DNA of 64,000 nt, from the NCBI GenBank assembly GCA_004005435.1, contig RZWH01000010.1, positions 21,169 through 85,168 on the forward strand. Reading direction: 5' to 3'. The notes beneath the pieces are model-generated. The model ran no database searches. It worked only from the letters and a program-made list of their open reading frames with translations, and was not told the DNA's origin. Positions 51,624-59,933 of the stretch are shown in pieces; the stretch's first letter is position 1, and each line of letters starts with the position of its first letter. The position numbers and the translations under genes are program-made. This DNA comes from Rhodobacteraceae bacterium CCMM004. Lineage in GTDB: Bacteria > Pseudomonadota > Alphaproteobacteria > Rhodobacterales > Rhodobacteraceae.

Positions 51624-52471
51624 TGTGGGCAGTGGAACTGCCCGAAATCGACACGGGCGAAACGTTTGATGATTGTGCAGGCTTGATCCGGAACACTGCG
51701 CTCAGGGAACGTATGCAGGCCGTTAGGGAAGCGATACTCACTCACTCTGACAACTACGATGACAGAGCGGACTTGGGCGAACTGCACCTCCTCATGGCGC
51801 ACGAAGCGGGAGTCGGTGACGTCGACGGAGTCGACCTTGTGAAGAATTATACACTGAGAATGGCACGCAAGGGTGTTCCTGCACGAGCAGTGTATGATGC
51901 GCTCAAAATTCTTCCGTCCAACAATCGCTGCCCATTTTGCGGCTACGGACCGGTTGAGACATTGGACCATATCCTTCCGAAACGCTTGTATCCCGGCTTT
52001 TCAGTGAAGCCCGCAAATCTCGTGGGCAGCTGTGACAGATGCAACAAATTGAAGGGCGAGAGCGCACCCACCGGTCCTGCTGACGGCTTTTTCCATCCCT
52101 ACTTCGAGGACGCATGCCACGTTGATTGGCTTGCTGCAGAGATCGTGCCCTCAGCTCCAGCTGTGGCGTTATTCGGTGTTGATGATGCCGTAGCTTTGGA
52201 CGCAAATACGATAGCCCGCGTAAAAATGCAGTTCGCGACACTCGAACTCGGGCGGCTTTACTCTGACGTAGCGGCGGACGAGATCGTTGACATCGTTGGT
52301 CTCCTTGAAGACATCTTCAACGTCGATGGAAGAGACGGTGTGCACCAACACTTGAGGCGACAAGCGCATTCCCGAAGGGCGGCAAACCGAAATTCCTGGC
52401 GAGCGGCGCTGTACGATGCTTTGGCAGCCTCGGACTGGTATTGCAAAGGCGGCTTCATCGGCAATGGCTAG
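51623..52471 (+). CDS. HNH endonuclease of the ATPase-HNH pair
   Basis: 282 residues. The HNH fold is shown by CPFC (C103, C106), LDHILPK (D115, H116) and SCDRCNKLKG (C137, C140), a zinc-stabilised nuclease. The N-terminal 100 residues are helical and probably contact the ATPase. Translational coupling to the ATPase supports a two-protein complex that would cleave DNA on a phage signal, as in Septu; an effect on tRNA or host DNA cannot be excluded. Confidence 0.78.
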   Translation: MWAVELPEIDTGETFDDCAGLIRNTALRERMQAVREAILTHSDNYDDRADLGELHLLMAHEAGVGDVDGVDLVKNYTLRMARKGVPARAVYDALKILPSNNRCPFCGYGPVETLDHILPKRLYPGFSVKPANLVGSCDRCNKLKGESAPTGPADGFFHPYFEDACHVDWLAAEIVPSAPAVALFGVDDAVALDANTIARVKMQFATLELGRLYSDVAADEIVDIVGLLEDIFNVDGRDGVHQHLRRQAHSRRAANRNSWRAALYDALAASDWYCKGGFIGNG

Positions 52472-52522
52472 TACGCCTCAACCCAGCTACTATGTAAAAG
52501 GATCACCATGGCGACCTCTTGT

Positions 52523-53179
52523 TCAAGAGCAGCTGCTATGACTGTTGCTGCAATCGACAAGCGAATGAGCGACGTGAATCTCAGTTCCATTGGGGCGGAT
52601 GTGCCGAGTTTCGAACCTGCGAGCCGCGCCAATTTCGGGAAGTGAGTTTGGGCCCGCACTCAGAGAGATAGCGCCTGGGTTGTTTGTGAGAACGGCAGCG
52701 ATCTTGTTCGAAGCGCCTTCAAGATCCCCATCCAAAACGTATCCGAGCATGCCGCCGAACGGCAGACCTTCGGAATACTTCTCTGTGGCGTAGCGTTTAA
52801 GGCCGTCATTGACATACTTTCCGGATAGCGCTTGGAAACCAGACGGCATTTGTACGTGTAGTCGTTTGGCTTCGTAAGCGAGATAGCTTGATGGGTCTTG
52901 GCTCCAAAAGAGGACGAGATCGATACGTCCATCCCTCGTGTAAGCGCCGTTTGGCACATAACCTGGCGGCTCAAACTGGGTTTCCCATGAGTAGAACAGC
53001 CGTCGGATGATCGGATCTAGATGAAAGCGATGTCTCAAATCGTGGGTGATGTCGTCTTCATTTGCATCTGGGCCAACTGCCCCAATGGTGATCGGGACGA
53101 TTTCGCAGAGGCGCTCGACAAAGCGTGCATCGAAGCCCTTAAAGGCGCTTAGCCAATCCTCTCCATCGCCAATGATCAC
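52523..53179 (-). CDS. PD-(D/E)XK nuclease-like protein of a restriction module
   Basis: 218 residues. Asp87 in GRIDLVLF and E-A-K (103-105) in YLAYEAKRLH form the PD-(D/E)XK core of many restriction enzymes. It overlaps the methyltransferase by 4 nt (ATGA) and lies at the end of the operon. The low-complexity C-terminus (CSNSHSSCS) is odd. The natural reading is the cleavage subunit partnering the methylase. Confidence 0.65.
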   Translation of the reverse strand: MIIGDGEDWLSAFKGFDARFVERLCEIVPITIGAVGPDANEDDITHDLRHRFHLDPIIRRLFYSWETQFEPPGYVPNGAYTRDGRIDLVLFWSQDPSSYLAYEAKRLHVQMPSGFQALSGKYVNDGLKRYATEKYSEGLPFGGMLGYVLDGDLEGASNKIAAVLTNNPGAISLSAGPNSLPEIGAARRFETRHIRPNGTEIHVAHSLVDCSNSHSSCS

Positions 53180-56100
53180 GCGTGAGCACTCTGCTGCTCT
53201 GACGATTGAAGAAGGGTCTGAAGTTCGCCTGCAATTGCATCAGCATCACTCAGAGCGGCACTGCGAAGCCAGAAACGGCGTTGAGTCGGTTTTATGAGAT
53301 ACAAGTTCTGCCCAGCGAAAATCCGGATATCTGGAATAGTTTGAAAATTGCGAGCGAGCGGTTTCCCTATTTGTTTTGATAGCTTCTTCAGGGCAGACGC
53401 AAATGTGTCTGCTCTTTCCTCGCTGTATCCCGTAAAATCGCTAGCCTCCAACATACCGATTTTGAGAATTGCGAAGTCCTCGTTCCGACCCGCAAGTTCG
53501 GCGTTTAATTTAGTCGGGCTGGGAAACCAGTCGGACAAGCTGTCCAACAACTGGTCTGCGTAGTCGGCTCGTTCGGCCTGTGTGGTTTGCTTCCATAGCT
53601 GTGGTACTGAGCCCGCAGATGGCTGAAGGGCCGGGATCACGAACTCGACAGTTTCCTCGATCAATATTCTCTCTTCGTGAGCAAGATCGAAGTAATCGAA
53701 TGTAAGTTTGTCTATCTCGCTCAGCACGCTCTCGAGATAATCCGGTGGGAGTAAGATTTCCTTCGCGCGCGCTTGCACGCTATCGACGATTTGAACGACT
53801 TCTTGTTGGATTGAATGTGCTCGTTCTCGGTTTCGGAGTTCTTCGGGCTTTGGCATGGGCAGGCGCAACATTTCAGCTTGCTGAACCTCGGGGCGCGATG
53901 ATCCGAACGAAGATGTCCCGTGAAATGCAAACCAGACGAAGAGCTTGCTATTCAGTATAGCGGCGATGAACTTTGCTCGATCGGTTTCGGATGGCGGAGC
54001 TGCAATAGCTTGAATGATGTGCTGAAAAGTCAGGGGAGCGTCAGTGTAAGTGGCACGCAACCTGCCAGAAGACGAAACTCCGCGTGGAAATAGAATGCGA
54101 GGCCCTGAGAAACCTCTTTCGAAACCTCGTCGATGTACGCGGCTAGAAGTCCATTCCTTTAGCCCCGACACAGTGAGGGCGACGGGCGTCAGTGAAGTGA
54201 CAGGAAGGTAGGGCGTCTCATGCACGACCTCGCTCTCGTACGACTGCTCACTGCTAGCGCTTGTTCTTTCCGGATGGTACGGCTTGAATCCCTGACCAAC
54301 GACCCACCCACGTGTGGGGTCGCCCTTTCTTTTTTGAATTACGCCATACTGCTCGACAAAATCAGATAACTTCGAGAAGCGATTTAGATGCCCGAAAAGC
54401 TTCTCCTCCGGACCTCGCATCCATAGTTTCTGTTTGAAGACAAGCGGATTTCTTTGAACTTCGGAAAGAGCAAGAATGGACTTGTCAATCGAGCTCAGGG
54501 TGATGAACCGCTTAATTGCGAGGTTCAGGTCTGCCTTTGGGGACCAGTATTCGAACGAATAGTTCTTTTTGGTATTTGGGGCCTGAAAGATGATGAGAGC
54601 AGTTGCGTGAATTGCGCCGTCAAAAAGCTGACGCCGCAGATCTGAAAAGTTTATCACACTCAGCACTTCGACGTCTGAGAAGAGCCGAAGCCGTGCGTTG
54701 ACACTGCTTGATGTATGATTGTGGAGAAAGCCCATTGCAGGTAAGAGGAGCGCGACCTTGCCATCTTTTTGCAAGTGCTCTCGCGCCTTCCAAACGAATG
54801 CCCAAGCTAGCTCGCCGCTTGGAGTAGGATAGGCGTGGGTTTTGCTCCAACTAAGGCCAGGACCCTTAACTGATCGTCGACTTGTCCAAGGTGGGTTCCC
54901 GACAACAACGTCTGCTCTTGAAGCCTCTGGTTCTGCTAAGAAGAAGTCTTGACACTTAAGTGTTCGGTTCCAAAGCGGTGGTAGAAGCCGCCCTTTCTTA
55001 GCCAAGGCTCGAATGTCTGGGGGCGCTACCTCTTCGAGAAGCGCGATATAGAGGGAAAACACCGCGACGCGAACTGCGCTCCCATTGATATCGAAGCCTC
55101 GCACACGCTCAAGCATCTTGAGGAGGCTATCCCACCGTATAGTCTCGGTCTTTGCACCTGAGCGCCAATGTTCGCAGAGCCGTTGAAAGCTACGAACAAG
55201 GAATATTCCAGACCCGCACGCTGGGTCTAAAAATACGCCTTTGGATTTTACATCGGGTTGAAGTGTGTCCCAGACTTGGGAGACCGTCGCATCGACGAGG
55301 AACATCGGGGTATAGTACGCACCGGCATCAGATCGTGACGCAGGATCGTGACCAAGGAAGCGGTCGTAAACAGCGCTGATCAACTCAACTGGGATGTATC
55401 GGAAATCGTAACCCCAGAAGCGTAACTGTCCGCTATGCTCGGACATTTCTTCCCGACCTTCACGGAAGCGATGCAGGATTCCGAGTGTATTTTCTGTCAG
55501 TCGTTGAGGGTGTTCAGAGTCATCGAACGAGCACGGGGCGACGAACAGGTCACCATTAAAATCGGCTTGTAGCGTTTTGAAGAGCGCCTCCAGCGCTGAA
55601 ACATCTCCGGCGAGTAGGAGGCTGGAATAGGTCTCATGTGCGCCCTTGGTAATTTCGGCGATATAATCGCGGGTCGCGATATCGCGATCTTCTAGATATG
55701 CGACAAACATTGTCTGAATGAGAATGGCCTGCGCTTCATCGCTTGTTAGTCCTTCCTGCGAAAGAAGGTCATGTGCCACCTTCAGGTTGTTGAGAAGGAC
55801 AGCATCGATCCGGTCGCGCGCGTCAAAGAAATCAGCTTTCTCTAGCCAGAGCCTTCCACTTTCCGCTCCATAAACGTAGTCTTTAAGTGAGAGTGCGTCC
55901 GCCGCAGCGTCAATTGCTTCTATGAGACACTGCTCTTCAAACTGTTTGTGATCTAAGGCTCCAGGCGCTCGAGCCAGCGAAAAGACTCTGATCACGTCAG
56001 CTGAGATAGCTACAAGTACGCTGGCAAGGCCTTGGTTCCAAAGCGCCGCGTGGACACGCATTACCTGGCCTCGATCATAATCGCTTTGTTCAAGAACCAT

Positions 56101-56271
56101 GATCTGCGGGACGCCTTGGTTGCAGAACACGCCGGAAATCGAGAGCGTCCGCATCGCTTTGCGAATTTCATCCGCATAGGGAGTGCCAGCCACCTTCGTA
56201 TCTTGGTCGAAGACCTCTGGTGCCTTACGGTCAGTAAGGGCGAGCAGTTCTTTCCAGTCTGCGGGCCTCAT
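53176..56271 (-). CDS. N6-adenine DNA methyltransferase, Eco57I-like
   Basis: 1031 residues. Motif I FLDPACGSGIFL (DPACGSG 349-355) and motif IV VVVGNPPW (NPPW 459-462) are those of gamma-class N6-adenine methylases. The preceding AGAYYTPMFLVDATVS is typical of type I/IIG enzymes. The C-terminal half is long enough for a target-recognition domain. No nuclease motif was seen in its N-terminal 300 residues, so the downstream PD-(D/E)XK protein may supply cutting. Coupled by 4-nt overlaps to both neighbours. Confidence 0.82.
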   Translation of the reverse strand: MRPADWKELLALTDRKAPEVFDQDTKVAGTPYADEIRKAMRTLSISGVFCNQGVPQIMVLEQSDYDRGQVMRVHAALWNQGLASVLVAISADVIRVFSLARAPGALDHKQFEEQCLIEAIDAAADALSLKDYVYGAESGRLWLEKADFFDARDRIDAVLLNNLKVAHDLLSQEGLTSDEAQAILIQTMFVAYLEDRDIATRDYIAEITKGAHETYSSLLLAGDVSALEALFKTLQADFNGDLFVAPCSFDDSEHPQRLTENTLGILHRFREGREEMSEHSGQLRFWGYDFRYIPVELISAVYDRFLGHDPASRSDAGAYYTPMFLVDATVSQVWDTLQPDVKSKGVFLDPACGSGIFLVRSFQRLCEHWRSGAKTETIRWDSLLKMLERVRGFDINGSAVRVAVFSLYIALLEEVAPPDIRALAKKGRLLPPLWNRTLKCQDFFLAEPEASRADVVVGNPPWTSRRSVKGPGLSWSKTHAYPTPSGELAWAFVWKAREHLQKDGKVALLLPAMGFLHNHTSSSVNARLRLFSDVEVLSVINFSDLRRQLFDGAIHATALIIFQAPNTKKNYSFEYWSPKADLNLAIKRFITLSSIDKSILALSEVQRNPLVFKQKLWMRGPEEKLFGHLNRFSKLSDFVEQYGVIQKRKGDPTRGWVVGQGFKPYHPERTSASSEQSYESEVVHETPYLPVTSLTPVALTVSGLKEWTSSRVHRRGFERGFSGPRILFPRGVSSSGRLRATYTDAPLTFQHIIQAIAAPPSETDRAKFIAAILNSKLFVWFAFHGTSSFGSSRPEVQQAEMLRLPMPKPEELRNRERAHSIQQEVVQIVDSVQARAKEILLPPDYLESVLSEIDKLTFDYFDLAHEERILIEETVEFVIPALQPSAGSVPQLWKQTTQAERADYADQLLDSLSDWFPSPTKLNAELAGRNEDFAILKIGMLEASDFTGYSEERADTFASALKKLSKQIGKPLARNFQTIPDIRIFAGQNLYLIKPTQRRFWLRSAALSDADAIAGELQTLLQSSEQQSAHA

Positions 56272-56729
56272 GATCTGGCTGCTTTCAGGCCCACTTGAAC
56301 CGGCGGGAAATAGATTGGCGTCTGGTCGGTATCTTCGTTTCGCAGAAGTGCAGCTGTAACCTGTTCGACGAAGGGAGCCAGTGGGACAACAAGAGTGGGT
56401 GTGGCCGGAACAGCTTCTTCATTGGCATCCTTCATCTCGCAACTTTTCTCCGTGAGCGAGAGATGTAAGGCGCTTTCGGGCAGTCTCGACCAGGGCTGAT
56501 CGTTGAGCGCGTCACGAAGAGCGACGGATCCGTCCGCGAAAGCAGCGACTGAAATGCCCCATTCGTCACGAAGGAGCTTAACAATGGCGCCTGCGATGAG
56601 ATCCGTTGGGCTAAACGCAGGCCCGTACCCCTTTCGACCCTGGAAAATAGGAAGCGCTTTACGCCAGTGACGAAGGGTTTCTTGAGATATTCCAAGTGCT
56701 TCGCGGAACTGGGCGGGTGTAAGTTTCAC
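56268..56729 (-). CDS. MerR-like helix-turn-helix protein leading the restriction operon
   Basis: 153 residues. The N-terminus has an HTH (FREALGISQETLRHWRKALP, then PAFSPTDLIAGAIVKLLRDE), as in MerR/controller-type regulators. The C-terminal half has no known domain (LVVPLAPFVEQVTAALLRNE). First in the operon, overlapping the methylase start by 4 nt. It may time methylase and nuclease expression, as C proteins do, or be a specificity factor. Confidence 0.65.
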   Translation of the reverse strand: MKLTPAQFREALGISQETLRHWRKALPIFQGRKGYGPAFSPTDLIAGAIVKLLRDEWGISVAAFADGSVALRDALNDQPWSRLPESALHLSLTEKSCEMKDANEEAVPATPTLVVPLAPFVEQVTAALLRNEDTDQTPIYFPPVQVGLKAARS

Positions 56730-56786
56730 TGAACGCTGCCTATAAAATTGTTGCTGACAACAATCTGGACTGGTGTGGAGTCACAG

Positions 56787-58175
56787 TCAACATGTTGTGG
56801 CATCCCGAGGCTCGTGCACTGAGGAAGTACGAGCTTGCATGGGCAAGATCGTTCCTGAGGTTGTTTCACTCGACCGCGAGATGAACCTGGAAAGAGCTTC
56901 GCGTCGGGCGTTCCGATCGAGCGCATAGGTGGTTCGTTCAAACTGGGCTCCGTCGAGTAGCCCTTGGATGTAGCCAGCCACAGTGTCGACCGCCATGATG
57001 AGCACGCTATCCAAGGAATGGATATATTTGCTCGTGATTGAGTGGGTCGCATGGCCGAGCAGCGTGGCAATTGTGCTCTCGGTAAATCCGAGGTCGTTCG
57101 CGATGCTGGCGAAGCTATGCCGCAAAACATGAGCGGTGAGGTCTGACAATTCAGAGTCACCGAACACCTTCCGCCATTGCCTCGGTAGCCCGCCATAGGT
57201 GTCCGCCCCACGCTTGCCCGGAAAGACGAATTCGCTCGTCGCCGTCTCGCGAAGCGCTTCCAGCAACTCGATGGCGGGCAGACCAATGGGTCGGACGGAA
57301 GCGCCTTCTTTCGAGTCTTCCAAGCGCAGGCAGCTGTTATCGAAATCTACTTCGCTCCACTTCAACGAGATGACCTCGCCGCGGCGACAACCTGTTAGAG
57401 CCAAAAGGCGGCTGATCCCAACGGTCCATGCCATGTCGGCGTCTTTTTCCGCTTCGTTCAGTAGGCGTCCAAGTTCACGATACTCATCCTCGCTCAGCCT
57501 GCGATCTCTCACTTGATCCCTGGGCTTTCTTATACCGTGAGCGACATTGTGCTCGATGATCCCCATGCTGATGGCGTAGGTGAGCATCGAGCCAGTGAGA
57601 CCTACACATTTGCTGGCCGTGCCTCGGCCGCCCCGCAGGATGGATTTGCCGCGCTTCTTTGTTTTCTTCACCGCCTTTGTCTTCCCGGCGATGACGTCGT
57701 TCATCATTCTCGTCACATCGGCTTTGGTCAGGTCCTGAACGCGGCGCTGTCCGATTAAAGGTATGATGTGGCCCCGCAGCTGGCCCTTGTTCACGTAGAT
57801 CGTTGATGGTCGCTTGGGGCGGCTGCCTTTGCCCATGATGAGGCCAGCATCCATCGCCTCGATATATCGGTCGGCAAGCTCACTGACCGTCATCGCGTTG
57901 CGGTCAGCCTGCCTGTCTTCGGCAGGGTTCTCGCCTTGTGCGATCTTGCCGAGTTGAACTCTTGCTTCTTTCCGCGCCGTGTCTGGCGTCCAGATACCAT
58001 GAAGACCGATACTGTAACGACGCGATCGACCGGCGGCCCGGTATTGAAGAACGTAGCTGCGCTTTCCTGACCTGAAGACCCGCAGCCCGAACCCGGGTAG
58101 TTCGTCATCCCAGATGACGTAGTCTTTTTCTCGGACCTCGACCGCGTCCACGACGCGCTTGGTGAGTTTTGGCAT
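56787..58175 (-). CDS. int: ICE1 tyrosine integrase
   Basis: About 462 residues from the ATG at 58175 (MPKLTKRVVDAVEVREKDYV); an in-frame GTG at 58187 is possible. DUF4102-type N-terminal arm-binding domain, core-binding region, then the catalytic residues: Arg in GCRRGEVISL, H-x-x-R in HVLRHSFASI, His in LLGHATHS and Tyr in ITSKYIHS. It integrates the element at tRNA-Arg(CCG). It lies 179 bp from attR. Confidence 0.94.
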   Translation of the reverse strand: MPKLTKRVVDAVEVREKDYVIWDDELPGFGLRVFRSGKRSYVLQYRAAGRSRRYSIGLHGIWTPDTARKEARVQLGKIAQGENPAEDRQADRNAMTVSELADRYIEAMDAGLIMGKGSRPKRPSTIYVNKGQLRGHIIPLIGQRRVQDLTKADVTRMMNDVIAGKTKAVKKTKKRGKSILRGGRGTASKCVGLTGSMLTYAISMGIIEHNVAHGIRKPRDQVRDRRLSEDEYRELGRLLNEAEKDADMAWTVGISRLLALTGCRRGEVISLKWSEVDFDNSCLRLEDSKEGASVRPIGLPAIELLEALRETATSEFVFPGKRGADTYGGLPRQWRKVFGDSELSDLTAHVLRHSFASIANDLGFTESTIATLLGHATHSITSKYIHSLDSVLIMAVDTVAGYIQGLLDGAQFERTTYALDRNARREALSRFISRSSETTSGTILPMQARTSSVHEPRDATTC

Positions 58176-58202
58176 AAGAAGTCGCACCTTTCCGGCCGGC
58201 CC

Positions 58203-58223
58203 CGCGTAAGCACTGCGTAAGCA
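58203..58223. repeat. Tandem GCGTAAGCA repeat, candidate arm-type integrase sites
   Basis: CGCGTAAGCA-CT-GCGTAAGCA lies just upstream of int. A near-identical copy (two changes) is in the left remnant at 13579-13599. Two direct 9-bp repeats near an integrase gene and att site suggest arm-type binding sites. Confidence 0.5.
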
Positions 58224-58353
58224 GTAGGGCGGAAATCGCGACCTGCGTTTGGATAGAGACTTCGGCGGAGCGCCTTAGAAAAACAATGTCTTTCAACGCT
58301 TTATCGTATAAAGACGTGCTCTATCGCATGTTTCGGATAGGTGCTATTAAATC

Positions 58354-58402
58354 CTCCGAAGCCGAAGGTCACAGGTTCGAATCCTGTCGGGTGCGCCATT
58401 TC
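58354..58402 (+). repeat. attR of ICE1 (3' half of tRNA-Arg)
   Basis: Repeats 13647-13695 with two mismatches: anticodon loop, T-arm, acceptor 3' strand and CCA. There is no 5' half, so it is not a tRNA gene. It also serves as the left boundary of the tandem second element. Confidence 0.87.
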
Positions 58403-58508
58403 ATTTTACAAAACAATATCTTAGCAGACGGGACCAATAGAGCTTAGTGCTTGAGTGGTGTCTTCGCATGAATAGTCTGGTCATGACAGTATGCTGGAAC
58501 GGCATCGA

Positions 58509-58524
58509 CGACCTAGCTAGGTCG
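58509..58524. promoter_or_regulatory. Perfect 16-bp palindrome upstream of the trp leader
   Basis: CGACCTAG|CTAGGTCG, perfectly symmetric, about 95 bp upstream of the promoter-like sequence of the trpS leader. It could be an operator for a dimeric regulator; no regulator is assigned. Confidence 0.4.
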
Positions 58525-58616
58525 GATTGTATGCCTACGTTGGATCTCACTTGCTCCGATGCAGCCAAGCTATGGTAATTTGAGAGTTTCGCGTTTGGTT
58601 GGGTTGCGGTTGGAAG

Positions 58617-58646
58617 TTGACCTCGATCAGACAACAGAATAAGAAT
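58617..58646 (+). promoter_or_regulatory. Candidate promoter of the trp leader
   Basis: TTGACC (58617-58622), then TAAGAA (58640-58645) after 17 bp. The leader ATG is 7 bp beyond, so either the transcript has a very short 5' UTR or the true -10 is slightly upstream. Confidence 0.4.
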
Positions 58647-58651
58647 GAGAA

Positions 58652-58699
58652 ATGAAAACTATTATCGTCATTACCAAGCGTTGGTGGCTGCCCTTCTGA
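58652..58699 (+). CDS. trpL: Trp leader peptide with tandem Trp codons
   Basis: A 15-codon frame, MKTIIVITKRWWLPF, with AGAATGAGA before the ATG. The tandem TGG TGG (58682-58687) is exactly where a ribosome must stall to control the hairpins that follow. Its stop codon (58697-58699) directly precedes region 2. It resembles E. coli TrpL ([14 protein letters not shown]) in length, start and Trp placement. It is far too short for routine gene finding. Confidence 0.85.
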   Translation: MKTIIVITKRWWLPF

Positions 58700-58756
58700 C
58701 AGGGCGGCAAGGCGATTAATGTCATCACCAGGGCCGCCGCAAGGGCGGCCTCTTTT
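58687..58756 (+). promoter_or_regulatory. Ribosome-mediated tryptophan attenuator of trpS
   Basis: Region 1 GCTGCCCT (687-694) pairs region 2 AGGGCGGC (701-708) with one wobble. Region 2 GGCGGC (703-708) pairs region 3 GCCGCC (733-738). Region 3 GGCCGCC (732-738) pairs region 4 GGCGGCC (744-750) around GCAAG, followed by TCTTTT. Thus 1:2 + 3:4 terminates, while stalling at the Trp codons frees region 2 for 2:3 and allows read-through. All pairings are perfect apart from the wobble. Confidence 0.9.
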
Positions 58757-58802
58757 GTGATCTGCACCCTATGCGGCGTCCCTCAAATCAAGAGAAGACC
58801 CC

Positions 58803-59804
58803 ATGACTCGACCCATTATTTTGACCGGGGACCGTACGACAGGACCTTTGCATATCGGGCATTATGCTGGTTCGCTGCGCAATCGCTTGCAGTTTCAGGA
58901 CAGTCATGAGCAGTTTCTGCTTCTGGCAGACACGCAAGCGCTCACTGACAATGCCCATGATCCCGGCAAGGTGCGGCGCAGCGTAATTGAAGTGGCGATC
59001 GACTATCTCGCGGTCGGTATTGATCCCGAAAAATCCACTATTTTTCTGCAGTCGCACTTGCCGGCCTTAGCGGAGCTTTCAATGCTTTACTTGAACTTCG
59101 TGACCGTTTCTCGCCTGGAGCGCAACCCGACAATAAAGGATGAGATACGTGCAAGAGGGTTCGGGCGTGATATTCCAGCCGGCTTTCTCTGCTATCCCGC
59201 AGCCCAGGCGGCGGATATTTCGGCTTTCGAGGCAACAGTGGTTCCGGTCGGTGAAGATCAGGCTCCGCTGATAGAACAAACTAATGAGATCGTGCGCCGC
59301 GTTAATATGGTTGCTCGTCAGCGGATCCTGCCCGAAGCGCGGGCCGTCATTCCGCCATCCGGTCGGTTGCCTGGAGTGGACGGCAAAGCGAAGATGTCCA
59401 AAACTGCGGGCAATGCTATCAAACTATCCGCTTCGCCAGAGGAAATAACCGCAGCAGTCAGGGCAATGTTTACCGATCCGAACCATCTTCGTATTGAAGA
59501 TCCCGGACAGGTGGAGGGCAATGTCGTTTTTGCTTATCTTGACGCTTTTGACGAAGACTGCGTAGCTCTTGAAGAGTTGAAACATCGCTATAGCCGCGGC
59601 GGTTTGGGTGACAGCAAAATTAAGAATCGTCTTGAAGATATTCTACAGGCGTTGATCGGTCCGATCCGACAGCGGCGAACGGAACTTGCCAAAGACCATG
59701 CCTATTTTGTCGAGGTTATTCGCAAGGGGACGGAGAAAGCGCATGACAAGACAGAGGCCACCAAACGTAAGGTCATTGAGGACCTTGGGCTGTTCACTCT
59801 ATGA
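58803..59804 (+). CDS. trpS: Tryptophanyl-tRNA synthetase, auxiliary type II-like
   Basis: 333 residues of class I TrpRS. It charges tRNA-Trp. The HIGH motif is intact (PLHIGHYAG, 15-23) and the second signature is KMSKT (197-201). VPVGEDQAPLIEQT lines the active site. The opening MTRPIILTGDRTTG and ADTQALTD resemble Deinococcus TrpRS II rather than the usual housekeeping form. Q45 stands where most bacterial enzymes have His (VDxHAIT). It is transcribed from the attenuator and lies in mobile DNA, so it is most likely a second, inducible synthetase. Confidence 0.9.
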   Translation: MTRPIILTGDRTTGPLHIGHYAGSLRNRLQFQDSHEQFLLLADTQALTDNAHDPGKVRRSVIEVAIDYLAVGIDPEKSTIFLQSHLPALAELSMLYLNFVTVSRLERNPTIKDEIRARGFGRDIPAGFLCYPAAQAADISAFEATVVPVGEDQAPLIEQTNEIVRRVNMVARQRILPEARAVIPPSGRLPGVDGKAKMSKTAGNAIKLSASPEEITAAVRAMFTDPNHLRIEDPGQVEGNVVFAYLDAFDEDCVALEELKHRYSRGGLGDSKIKNRLEDILQALIGPIRQRRTELAKDHAYFVEVIRKGTEKAHDKTEATKRKVIEDLGLFTL

Positions 59805-59933
59805 ACCCACAGCGCGACAGACTACTATTCACTCTAAGGCGGCAACGGAAAGCGCTTAAGTATCCCTTCCACCACTGGCCAGCGTTTCAGAAACAGCGGT
59901 TGTGCAGTCAGTTGTAACCGATCTGACACCGTC

